Below are positions 53,744 through 64,000 of a stretch of DNA of 64,000 nt, piece by piece. Source of the stretch: Kuschelorhynchus macadamiae (Eukaryota; Arthropoda; Insecta; Coleoptera; Curculionidae); contig JAUTXW010000107.1 in NCBI GenBank assembly GCA_030620095.1, positions 496,001-560,000 on the forward strand, in the 5' to 3' direction. The notes below the pieces were generated by a model that saw only the letters and a program-made list of their open reading frames with translations, made no database searches and was not told the DNA's origin. Made by a program: the position numbers and the translations under genes. The first letter of the stretch is position 1. Each line of letters opens with the position of its first letter.

Positions 53744-54163
53744 ATGACATTTTCATCTCCATTTTCTTTTATTATCCCACAACCCACCTCAACTTTCATT
53801 TTTCTTACAAACAATGCTTTAAAACAACACATAGTTAAAATCAAAGACAAAAAGGATAGTCTTGGGAAATCTGGAGTTTATTCCCTTCATGGTGGAGAGT
53901 GTCTTGCTGTTTACGTGGGACAATCGGGTAGAAACATTTCCATAAGGATCCAGGAAAACCTTAGCTTGGTTACAAAACATCAAAATACAGATATCTCAAA
54001 TACAAAATCTGCCTTTGCAAATCATTTGTTGTCCTCAAAACATCGTTTTTCCATATCTGAAAATGTAAATATAATTCACGAATGCGATAAAGGTAAGAAG
54101 TTGGATCTTTTGGAAACGATGGAAATAACAAAAGCTAAAAAGAGCCCCATCTTCCTCCGTTAA
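53744..54163 (+). pseudogene. Penelope-like element GIY-YIG endonuclease fragment
   Basis: The translation contains KSGVYSLHGGECLAVYVGQS, i.e. the GVY and YVG halves of a GIY-YIG nuclease, then GRNISIRIQENL with the catalytic Arg region and a SAFANHLLSSKHRF block typical of Penelope endonucleases. It ends ITKAKKSPIFLR. The reverse transcriptase that should precede it is absent. Downstream 54539-54590 has GCTGATGCCTGTTAGGGC, a sequence often found at the 3' side of such elements. It is a truncated retroelement tail. Confidence 0.75.
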
Positions 54164-54695
54164 TGAAGTGTTTAATTTTGAGCCTCATTTGATTTTTAAC
54201 AATATTTCAAAAGAATAACTATAGATTTTTATTTTGCATAACCTTCAAGCTTTTTCACTAATTCTTCTTCTTTAATTAACGAAGCATGTACTTTACGACA
54301 GTTAGTCAAGCTCCTCCTGAACAATCTCTTCTTTTTTCGTTTTGACCTATCACCTCTCATCAAATAAATTTACATCGACGTCTCTGATTGGTCATTCAAG
54401 CGTAGCCTTGTTTCGTATTTTATTGTTTCTTTGTTTCGTTATGTTTGTTTTATATACTTTGTAAAATGTGTTTTGTTTATGGTAAAGTTATATATTATTT
54501 AATTGTATGTTCCGTTGTAATGTATATTCATTTTAGATCTGCTGATGCCTGTTAGGGCCAAACATGTAACTTATTCTTAGTTTATAAACTTATTTTCGAC
54601 TGAGACCTAAATATTGTGTATATATTTTTTAATTTGTTGATTACCGCGTCTCTTTGAGATAATGTGGACACTTTCTTCACTTTTTCTTACAGCCG

Positions 54696-57600
54696 CACAG
54701 AGGTCATTTTTAAAAATCTAGGTGGAAATAAATCATATATGAGAATATCTCTGTGTAATGATTATACACCTCACTACCCGCATTGAAAATGATGAATGTA
54801 GCCTATCCCTACTTTTTTTCTTCCCGCCAATGACGTATCCAGGTGGAGGAGGGGAGGGGGGCAAAATGGGTTTGTTAAATATCTATATAAACATTATAAA
54901 CCTCAAGTGGTGAATCTTTGATGGATTATAAGACTAAAACTTTAGGTAAATGTAGGTTCTGACTTGTATAATTTGCATGATACAGAGTGTTAAACCATTA
55001 TCAAAAAAATCAATCACCATTATAATCAAAATACCCCATTCTGTTTTAAAATTCCTAACCACAAAAAAAGAATTTTATTTTTATTATGCTATTTGCTTTA
55101 ATTTTATTGGAGCAACTATTACATAAAACAAGAAATAAAACATGTAACATAATTTAGTCTTTACCACAAATTATATTATTTTAACTCTGTGTAACTTTTC
55201 TTGCTCTAAAATACAAAGTGGACATAGAACCTATAAATCCATAAAAGCTTGGCAAATTTTAAAAGCAAGTGGATATAATTTATGAAAAATTGAATATTAG
55301 GTACAAAATGAAGTTATTAAAAATATAAACGTGTTAATTATATGTCTTAATTATTAATATTTGATGCAAACTATAACCACAAGCTCAAACTCAAGCTCCC
55401 AGTTATTCATCGTCATCATCCACATCATCCTCATCATCATCAACATCTCTTCCTTCTACATCATCATTATCTAAAGAATTTTTTGATAACTGAGGCTCTT
55501 TGAGCAATCTCAGCACATCTTTAACTAAAGGTTCTTTATTGGAACGAGCACCCACACATTTCGATAATGAAGAAATATAAGTATCAGAGGATACCAAAAG
55601 CCCACAAAACACATCTTTCATTGTTTTCTCTCTTGAAAACTTTCTCGAATGATGCTCGCGATATCTTCGAAAATCCTTATTGCGGGATTCTAGGGCCTCT
55701 TCCGAAAACATTCCTATAGGAAGTGGTGCAGATTTCACAATTCCAGGGCCATGAATCAGTATTCGGTGGAGACTCGAAGGCATGTTGTACCATGGATAAA
55801 GGTTGACGAACATTATTGCTGTGCCTTTGCAATACTCAGTAAATTCCTCAGAATTCACTTCATACCCAGAACACATTGTTGTCAGGATTACATATAGACG
55901 CTTGAGAAAATCTTATCCATCCATCCCTGTAAAATTCATTAACGGTTTATAAAGTAAAGAATACAAATCATGAAAATTTTATAAATATGAAATTGAAAAA
56001 AGAATTACCTGTTATTGATGCTGTAATTTGATATTTACGGAAAAATATTCGGGCTGTATTCCCATCATTGGTTGTTCCATAGCCTTGCTTTGGAATATCA
56101 ACCAACAAACACAACTTTTCTCTTAGCTTTTTAATTATTTCTTCTTTTCTCTCTTTTACCATTTTTTTCTCGTTCTCATCCCGTATCTGCCATTTTTTTA
56201 ACATCAACCTGTAGGAAATGTGAAGACAACACTCCAAGCACCTTATCCAGGCATGAAGAGTCGAGATACCATAATCGTACAATGTTTCGTCCGATGGAAG
56301 CGCCATTATATAGTCTAGATTATTCATTACTTTAGGTGTAGCACGACAGATGCCACAAGTCTCCGTTGAAGAATTAGAAATCACTCCAAACATTTTTCGA
56401 TCTATCATAGTTAGTTTAAATGAATGATTAATAATTATTAGAACTTCTTCGACAAAACATTCAGTGGGTTTAATAGTTTTTATCTGGGTTTCAATATTTT
56501 CTATTTCTTTTTTTGATAGTTGTGGTGTTTCTTTCGCAAAAATTAATTTTGTTGGTCTGCAGAATCTGGTAGATGATGGTCGAATATTTTGCCAGAATAT
56601 ACTATTATTCTCTGCAGTCATTTGCAGTGGAACGAGACATACGGAAAATAAACTGATTGAATCACTTCTTGAAAAAACATTTTCGTCACTTAATTGCTGC
56701 TTGTAGGTCGAGTGTCCAGCACTGCCATCACATCCCCATTTATACAGAAGATTGAATTTATTTGACAGATTTAACGGAAAAGTAGAAATAACAGTTTTTT
56801 GCGACTCAACAATTCTTTTAGCAGTATGATTGACCAGTTCTTGCAAATTTATTTCGGCGGATATTTCTGTGATTAAAATAGAATCTTCAGTTGGAAAACA
56901 TTTTTTCTTAGCACTCAGAAGAATGTTGTAATTAGGGTAAATGTTGGCATGTCGGTACTTCGCTCCTTGCTGTATTAAAGTGTAGGATTTTTTTGTGAAT
57001 TGCCCATCAACGTAAAGGGCAAGAGCTTCTTCTGGGGAATACTTAATAATAGGCTTATATTTTTTATTATTAATTGCTTTTTTAATTTTAGTAGCTCTCT
57101 CTGGTGAATGTTCTGACACTTCCTGGACTATTTTAGATGCATTTTTACGGCCTGACAACTCAAGACTTTTTTGAGTTGCAAATGATAGTTCCTCAGTAGA
57201 ATAACTTTCCAACAATGGCATTATTTTCTGTTTTTTTCGTTTGTCGCCAAGGTTTGTGAAAGATTTAGAGGGTCTACCTTTACTTGGACCTGGTTCTTGT
57301 AGATCTTCTATGAAAAACTCTATAGATTCATTCAGCCAGTCTAGACGTCTATGTTCAAATACTGTCCGAGTGCGATTACTGTTTTTTCACATTTTAGCGA
57401 CAGAACTATTAAAGGAATTCACCAATTTCTTTATTAAATTGTATCTAACATCCCGGGATTGGTCTATTGTTCTATGTTAAGCCTGTTCAAAACAAAATTC
57501 AATACGGAAGCGTTTTTGTCGTCCAGCGATTTTTGCTCGCACCAAATGGTAAACATGTCATATTTTCGTATTGACATAGTCTCTGAAAAAAAAAATATTT

Positions 57601-58126
57601 CAAATCTTAGCAGTTCTTGGCAACAAAATCTAGCATGAGTCGAAAGGTAATAGACCAAATTAACGATAAAAAATATTGTTGGAACAAACATGCATAAACA
57701 CCATGTTCTGCAGTATTTTAAAATATTTTTTTTGCGAAAAACACAAAAAGATTTACAGCGACTTCGTTATATCGTTTATTTTACTATGTACGTGCGTTCT
57801 TTAATAATATTGTTTTAAATAAAATAAGTACTTACCCTCTGATTTCGTACTGCACAATCACAATTTAAAAATTCTTTATAGGATTATCACAATGAACAAA
57901 GCAAATTCGCTAATAAAAGGTCACTGAACTGACATGTCACTCATATTAAATATTTTATGCACTTTTGTTTAAAGTCATGGCCATAGTTGATAAGGTATAA
58001 AGTTAATTACGCAAAAAAAACGATTTCATGCAATGTTTTCTTTGAAATAAGGCTATTAGGGATATATTTTTCGATAAATATTTTCGTGATTTTTTTCCAC
58101 CTAGAATTTCAAAAATGACTTCTGTG
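54696..58126 (-). mobile_element. Transib element (RAG1-related) with full ends
   Basis: Inverted termini CACAGAGGTCATTTTTAAAA (left) and CACAGAAGTCATTTTTGAAA (right, minus strand) are flanked by the 5-bp duplication AGCCG (54691-54695, 58127-58131). A 5-bp GC-rich duplication and CACWRTG-like first bases are diagnostic of Transib. The first bases resemble the RSS heptamer CACAGTG used by RAG. The gene inside is interrupted by a few lesions. Confidence 0.95.
55403..57577 (-). pseudogene. Transib transposase (RAG1 core homologue)
   Basis: Model complement of 56009-57577 and 55403-55926, with an 82-bp intron (ACAG/GTAATTC to TTTTACAG). Key blocks are MSIRKYDMFTIWCEQKSL, RTRTVFEHRRLDWLNESI, CDGSAGHSTYKQQ with the first Asp, RPSSTRFCRPTKLIFAKET, KLTMIDRKMFG with the second, CGICRATPKVMN, STLHAWIRCLECCLHISYR, GYGTTNDGNTARIFFRKY, NLYPWYNMPSSLHRILIHG and MFSEEALESRNKDFRRY with the Glu. 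It ends in an Asp-rich tail. Lesions are a shift near 57480, TGA near 57390, and TAA just after the intron in a GGAT repeat. Otherwise complete. The enzyme would cut at the CACAGA ends as RAG1 does. Confidence 0.93.
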
Positions 58127-58199
58127 AGCCGCCTACTTGATTTTTCGATTTTTGGAAAGAGTGTAATTTTTCCAGTCTAGTGATGTCTCACAAGTGCAT

Positions 58200-58830
58200 A
58201 AAAGATTTGAGTATCATCGAAATATCACACTTCATAAAGTTAGGTCTCAATCTTTTCTAAGGAGGCCATGATTTATTTGTCACAAGACTACATACACAGC
58301 ACATACAAGCAATAGTAAATATTGTGACGTCTCTCTGCCACTTCGTGAGGGTTTTCCACAGCTCAATGATGAGTGTTGTGCCTCTCCACAACTCGTAAAC
58401 CTATTTATTCTCATCGGACCACAAGACATGATTTACAAAATCGGGATTTTTATTACACTTCCTAGTATACCACTCACAGAACTGTAGTCGTCTTGGAAAA
58501 TCAGTACCGTCATTCGGGGAACATTTCCAAATATATTGCTGAGGTAATGTCGGCCTTTCTGTGTAACTGCAAGTACAGCGCTAACATGTTAAACTTTTCA
58601 TCATTTGAATAGGGAATACCGGCCATTTCCAACAGGTCTCGACAATTTGTGTGTCATATTTACGATTTTATTGAAAAGTGTACTACTTATTAAAACAAAA
58701 CTTTGATACTTTCAATTATTTAACGTCAAAGTCAAAGCCCACTTTTGCTATAAATTATTCATAGCCTCCTTAGAAAAAATTGAGACCTAACTTTACGAAG
58801 TGTGATATTTCGATGATACTCAAATCTTTT
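58200..58830 (-). mobile_element. Internally deleted DD41D mariner
   Basis: Inverted arms 58200-58280 and 58745-58830 (GAGTATCATCGAAATATCAC, AGGAGGCCATGA). Inside, the minus strand has the start MAGIPYSNDEKFNMLALYLQ at 58626, joined after a large deletion to DFPRRLQFCEWYTRKC and HVLWSDE, then unrelated frames. Same subfamily as the relic in Kir intron 2. Confidence 0.75.
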
Positions 58831-59291
58831 TTAAATCACTGGCTTTTTGATTTGTCATATCTTACTATATTATTTTTTAAATTAACTATCTGCATATTTT
58901 TGCCTAACTTTATATTATAATGTAAGATCAAATTCTAATCATTTCAAAAGCTACGATTATTTATTGGGAGGTCCATCAGATTTTAATGTGCAAAATATTA
59001 ATTTTATTGCTCAAAGTTTTTATAACAACGCGTGCTTAATTCACACCCTTTTTTAATTAAACCTCGGCTAGATCTTTTGAATAACCTTTAGCATCAGAAC
59101 TCTGGATAAATATTGTTCCTTTTAATCTCCTGCCCACAGCTTTGTTTTTTTAGTGGTGGCAACATAAGTAAAATTAAATGTAGTTTTTAGTTCACTATAT
59201 TTCTAGTCTTTTTCAAAAAACAATTAGTTTTGAAACAACCAAACTTAGTATATAAATTACTTCGAGTGGCAGCAAGAAAATATCGCAATAA
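58831..59291. other. Spacer without gene
   Basis: AT-rich, no motif recognised. Confidence 0.5.
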
Positions 59292-60834
59292 TTTTTTTCC
59301 AGAATTTTTTTTATTTATGGAAGGGGTAGAATATTTTTTTACGACTTTCCTAAATTTTGTATACTAAATCAATTCTCCTATCCTTCATAGCAGCAATTTT
59401 ATTTATAACATCCTCATAAAATGGATGGGTTGCTCTAATCTCCTCCAGAAATGCCTTTTGAATTGAAATATTGCCTAGAGAAGTAAGTCTTTTTTGAGAT
59501 ATTGTATTTCGTAAATAAGTTTTTACACGTTTGAGGCAAGAAAAACTTCTTTCCACTGATTCACTTGCCGACGGTATTGCCAAAATAAGGGAAAACACTT
59601 TATATACTTTAGTTCATTAATTTTTTTCACTTGCTCTTGCAGCGATATATTCCAATTACTGTCATTTGCAAAAATAAATGTCGGCATTTCTGTGTGATTA
59701 CAAGTATAGCGCTAACAGGGAATTATTAAATAAAACTTTGATACTTTCAATTATTTAACGTCAAAGTCAAAGCCCACTTTTGCTATAAATTATTCATAGC
59801 CTCCTTAGAAAAAAATTGAGACCTAACTTTACGAAGTGTGATATTTCGATGATACTCAAATCTTTTTTAAATCACTGGCTTTTTGATTTGTCACATCTTA
59901 CTATATTTTTTTTCCAGAATTTTTTTTATTTATGGAAGGGGTAGAATATTTTTTACGACTTTCCTAAATTTTGTATACTAAATCAATTCTCCTATCCTTC
60001 ATAGCAGCAATTTTATCTATAACATCCTCATAAAATGGATGAGTTGCCCTAATCTCCTCCAGAAATGCCTTCTGTTGTTTTTACACGTTACATGTTTTTA
60101 CACGTTTGAGGCAAGAAAAACTTCTTTCCACTGATTCACTTGTCGACGGTATTGCCAAAATAAGGGAAAACACTTTATATACTTTAGTTCATTAATTTTT
60201 TTCACTTGCTCTTGCAGCGCTATATTCCAATTACTGTGATTTGCAAAAATAAATGTCGGCATTTCTGTGTGACTGCAAGTATAGCGCTAACAGGGAATTA
60301 TTAAATAAAACTTTAATACTTTCAATTATTTAACGTCAAAGTCAAAGCCCACTTTTGCTATAAATTATTCATAACCTCCTTAGAAAAAATTGAGACCTAA
60401 CTTTACGAAGTGTGATATTTCGATGATACTCAAATCTTTTTTAAATCACTGGCTTTTTGATTTGTCACATCTTACTATATTTTTTTTCCAGAATTTTTTT
60501 TATTTATGGAAGGGGTAGAATATTTTTTACGACTTTCCTAAATTTTGTATACTAAATCAATTCTCCTATCCTTCATAGCAGCAATTTTATTTATAACATC
60601 CTCATAAAATGGATGGGTTGCTCTAATCTCCTCCAGAAATGCCTTTTGAATTGAAATATTGCCTAGAGAAGTAAGTCTTTTTTGAGATTTTGTATTTCTT
60701 AAATAAGTTTTTACACATTTGAGGCAAGAAAAACTTCTTTCCACTGATTCACTTGTCGACGGTATTGTGAAAATAAGGGTAAACACTTTATATACTTTGG
60801 TTAAAATACCTTTATTTTCATTAATTTTTTTCAC
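59292..60834 (-). repeat. Three tandem units of hAT C-terminus plus half mariner
   Basis: Units start at 59292, 59904 and 60481 with TTCCAGAATTTTTTTTATTT. Each encodes the hAT-A dimerisation end (SESVERSFSCLKRVKTYLRN to DRRIDLVYKI). Units 1 and 2 then contain the N-terminal part and arm of the deleted mariner. Unit 2 has an internal deletion. Unit 3 runs on into the hAT-A body. Confidence 0.85.
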
Positions 60835-62549
60835 TTGCTCTTGCAGCGATATATTCCAATTAATGTCATTGGCAAAAATAAGACCAAGCTCATTTTTAAG
60901 TCGTTGACTTTTTGAAACTATATCCCACGTAACAAATTTTCAAACGGGCCAGTCGGAAATTTTAAACTATATTCGGAAAATTTAGCAGAATCTGCCAAAC
61001 ATAAAAATGTAAGTTTTTCACAGTCTTGAAAGCTTAGTGTCGTTTCCATTAAAATATGGTCGAATATTTCATAAAAAAGGGTTCTATACTTAGCCCTAAT
61101 TTCTTCAGGTGAAAGCTTAGCAAGCTCACGTTTGTAATGATTTATTTCTGTAATAGAATTTGCTTTATCAAACATGGTATTAAAAAAATGTTTATTTCTT
61201 TTTTTACAGAACGCCTCACGAGAGCGTTTTATATTGGATATGCAAAAATTAATGTCAAACGAATTTTTTTGAAGAACGCAACTTGAACAATCACATTTAC
61301 TAACTTTGAATTTGAAGACCAACGAGTTTCTGTAATCGTTGGTATACGCCTGGTAGATGCAGATGCCACAGCATACGTTCGTTTGGCTGAGTGATGAAAA
61401 AATTAGGGAATACCACTAAAGCTTGCAAAAAAATTCGACATTTAGAAATATTTTTAAACTTTGCTGCATTAGGACAAATACAGCATGCGGCGCTTTTTTT
61501 AAGGCCATTTAGATGGCCAGACATCACCGCCATCGTAACCTTGCCCTATTAATTTATAGTCAAATTGGTCCAAAATTTGATCCAATAGAGAATATAAATT
61601 CTCCGACGTTCTATCGGAGCTGACATTATAAAATCCTAAGAATCTCTCGACTACTGGACCTTCTGAATTAACGTATCTTAAAATTATGGAGCACTGGGAG
61701 GTTTGCGTAATATCAGTGGTGTCATCCACTTGCACAGAAAAAAACTGTGTGTTCATTATTTCATTTTTTACATGATCATTTAAATAATCAGAAATGCATG
61801 CAATTAAATTCAATTAATAATTAATTATTTCGTTTTGAATAGTTTTCGAGTCACCAGTAAAAATATTTTTAATTTTTTTGTGATGATCTTTTAATTCCTG
61901 GGAAATAAATAGTCTATTTAATCGGACGTTTTCGTTAAAAGGTATTTTATATAGTTTAGCATTTTTTTTAAAGTGTCAGCTATAGTGCTTTGATTTTTAT
62001 AAATGTTTTTAGCATTAATTCGCATTTTAAATCCTCCGCCGAGTCTTCATGTTTATGTAAAGACCTTCATATATTTAACATACCTACAAATCCTTCCTTA
62101 TTCCACACTGAATATTTATTGGAAACTAGTAAACAAGGGCAGCAAAACAATTTTTGTAATATTTGACTACTACCTAACCATTTGTACGCTGAAAACCAGG
62201 ATGACGATTAAAACTCTGATCTTGTTCCATCGATGGTTAACATTAATCTTCCATGCGGTCGACGTCATCGCGTACGCGCTGTCATGGCAACGTAGTAGGA
62301 AAATCGTAAACTAAACATAGCACCTCCAGCAAAGTCGAAGCGGTTTGCGCCACTGTTATAATTGTTATAATAACGGTCAAGTAAAATATTTATTCGAGAT
62401 GTACAGTTTATTTTTTGTCAATTAGGTGAATAAATGAATGTACAAACTTAAATTTTAAGAGATATATAATAAATACAGTTAGATGTTTGCTTGTTTATTT
62501 TTCCTGGTGAAGTAGCACTTCACCTACTTCACCTGAACAGACGCCACTG
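60485..62549 (-). mobile_element. hAT family A, copy 2
   Basis: 5' terminus CAGTGGCGTCTGTTCAGGTG on the minus strand ends at 62549, with the 19-nt palindrome at 62506-62524. It has the undisturbed TA site (62402-62403) where copy 1 received a mariner. The 3' end merges with the tandem array, so the 3' terminus and duplication cannot be read. Confidence 0.75.
60538..62030 (-). pseudogene. hAT (ZMYM1-like) transposase, family A copy 2
   Basis: Reads NVRLNRLF, then DHHKKIKNIFTGDSKTIQNE, VQVDDTTDITQTSQCSIILR, ERFLGFYNVSSDRTSENLY, IGQGYDGG, then an anti-parallel-free run of shifted blocks to CEKLTFLCLADSAKF and the C-terminal SESVERSFSCLKCVKTYLRN, stop 60538-60540. Compared with copy 1 it retains the dimerisation domain but has lost the RGHDESSE section. 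Multiple frame breaks, non-functional. Confidence 0.75.
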
Positions 62550-63861
62550 ATTACTTCTTTCATCGGAACACCACAAAAATTCGAAAGTGAAAATATTCAT
62601 GGTGTTAAATTTACTCTCGATTTCTTGAGTGGAATTAATGTAAAAGATCGTTATATAAGCACAATCTGCCCAACCTGCCTGATCTGCCCTGGTATTGAGG
62701 TCACTGAAGGGTACCTGTTTCGAACCAGTAAATCAACATTTCAACATGCAATTTGGCAAACTTTATTACCTGACTTACCTTTAAACAGAAGTTATTATTA
62801 TTAATTTTTGAGTAATTCAAGTCGCAATAAATATGCACATGATTTTTTTGGTTTAAATTTATTTTAAGGTCACCTGAAAATCTTGTTTTTCAGTTTTCAG
62901 TTGGCATTGCCTTAAATAGTCCACATAATGAGCACTATGCTCTCTTATTGGGGCACGTCTAAACAATTAAACTTTGGACATTTAAATATAATTATTGATA
63001 AAAAGTTAAAGAAATAAAACGCCGATTTAAGTTCCATCTGCAGATATCAGTGATATATTAGTGCCCACACGGTACAGTTTTTTTAAACTTTTTTTATGAA
63101 AGTTGTTTACAATTTAAAATTATTTCAAATAAATAAAGAAAAATTGTACCAAAGAAGATAAATGTCTAACTAAAAGTTTGGATAACCGCAATGTTGTAGC
63201 TTCGCATTTTTCCCTTTTACCCTGTGTGAATGTTTACCGAAATTTATTAATAGGTTATGTAGTAACAAAAACATAGAGAGAAACCAGATTTCAACTTCTC
63301 TCCTTTTCCACAGATTCTGTTAAAAAGTTATCAATTTGACATTACTTCGTATTTATTGACTTTCCCAGTATATTAATATTTTTTTATTCTTTCCAATGGC
63401 GCCTATTATTAACTAAGGAATGATCTTTCAAACAGCCAAAAAAAATTTAATTCGATCTATTAATAACAAAAATATCGAAGCTTGAACTTGACCTATGTTT
63501 TTTAAAATTCTATAACTATAAAAGATTAATTTATAAAAATTGTATTTTGTCAAACAAGTACACCATAGGCGTATACGGCAGTGGTTTCCTCGAGTTGAGG
63601 TGCGGGACATGGAAGAAAACCGGGCGGTCCTTAAAATAAAGGTTCATAGTCTTAAGCAAGCGGAAAAGTAAAATTTGTGTTCGCGAATAAATTTTATGTT
63701 ATTTTATTTGTTATAATAGTTTGCCGTTTCACCTATAAAGTGCGCCAGCTAAGCGGTACGGAAAATTAGTCGAGGATTTAGTAAATTTCGCACTGGTCCA
63801 CCTGTAACTGGGATTTGCCTAGAGTCTCCATGCACTTGCCGCTAGAAGGTTCTAGCTATTT
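62550..63861. other. 1.3 kb without recognised gene
   Basis: AT-rich. Short open frames have no motif. Fragments such as CAATGGCGCCTATTATTAA (63394) resemble CAGTGGCG termini but have no partner. Confidence 0.5.
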
Positions 63862-63901
63862 CCAGTGGCGCCTATACATTTCGAGCATTTGTTTTCATTT
63901 C

Positions 63902-63909
63902 TATATAAA
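63902..63909 (+). promoter_or_regulatory. Candidate TATA box of the terminal transposase
   Basis: TATATAAA lies 40 nt before the ATG at 63949, in a short 5' leader starting from a CAGTGGCGCCTATAC-type terminus near 63863. Confidence 0.45.
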
Positions 63910-63948
63910 TGCGTTGCGTTGAATTTGAATTATTATTTCGAAGTAACG

Positions 63949-64000
63949 ATGGCGAGCAAAAGAGGAAAAACAATTCGAAGCGGTGCACGTGAAGTTATTG
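63949..64000 (+). CDS. Start of a transposase-like gene, cut by the window end
   Basis: ATGGCGAGCAAAAGAGG opens MASKRGKTIRSGAREVI. The GKTIRSGAREVI opening is one I associate with insect Tc1/mariner-like DDE_3 transposases. Only 17 codons are visible, so family and completeness cannot be judged. Confidence 0.45.
   Translation, partial: MASKRGKTIRSGAREVI

Noticed and set aside
1..64000. CRISPR arrays, rRNA, tRNA or a bacterial origin for the window
   Set aside because: No regularly spaced repeats, no rRNA-like or tRNA-like text noticed, and spliced genes with eukaryotic transposons throughout.

Overview
This window is AT-rich insect genomic DNA, and I would guess a beetle or another insect with a transposon-swollen genome. 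The one host gene I can support is an inward-rectifier potassium (Kir/Irk) channel on the minus strand. Five exons between 4402 and 20512 join through consensus GT/AG sites in matching phase to give an uninterrupted 401-codon frame. Its introns are 3147, 4261, 73 and 7424 bp. The three long ones are filled with DNA transposons.

Layout. 1-4.4 kb: a Jockey-like reverse transcriptase remnant and a hAT relic (family A) split by a DD41D mariner. 4.4-20.5 kb: the Kir gene. Its intron 4 holds a complete hAT (family B, 8-bp duplication ATTGGGAC) and a DD41D relic. Its intron 2 holds a DD41D relic broken by a hAT-C fragment, plus a reverse transcriptase relic. Its intron 1 holds a hAT-D remnant and two MITEs. 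20.9-34.6 kb: a nest. A DD82E-like pseudogene is interrupted by a 12.6 kb hAT-C (8-bp duplication CTTGCAGC). That hAT contains a piggyBac (TTAA) with an internal tandem duplication, an intact DD82E element, and a CMC-like element inside unexplained DNA. 34.8-40.1 kb: a Helitron (Rep, helicase, OTU) with recognisable TC and CTAG ends. 41-51 kb: three DD41D elements with very long inverted repeats and a second, broken DD82E element. 53.7 kb: a Penelope-type GIY-YIG fragment. 54.7-58.1 kb: a Transib element related to RAG1, with a 5-bp duplication AGCCG and termini starting CACAGA. 58.2-62.5 kb: a deleted DD41D, a three-unit tandem array made of hAT and mariner pieces, and a second hAT-A copy. 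63.9 kb: the first codons of another transposase, running off the window.

The most unusual pattern is shared by three transposases from two catalytic classes (DD82E twice, DD41D once). Just downstream of the stop codon each carries an inverted copy of part of its own N-terminal coding region, so a read-through transcript could fold onto its own 5' coding sequence. A second pattern is that several DD41D elements have 290-840 bp inverted arms, some of which are themselves bounded by TA and mini-terminal repeats.

There is no sign of CRISPR arrays, rRNA, tRNA or operons. All calls come from reading the sequence and the translations. No database search was run.
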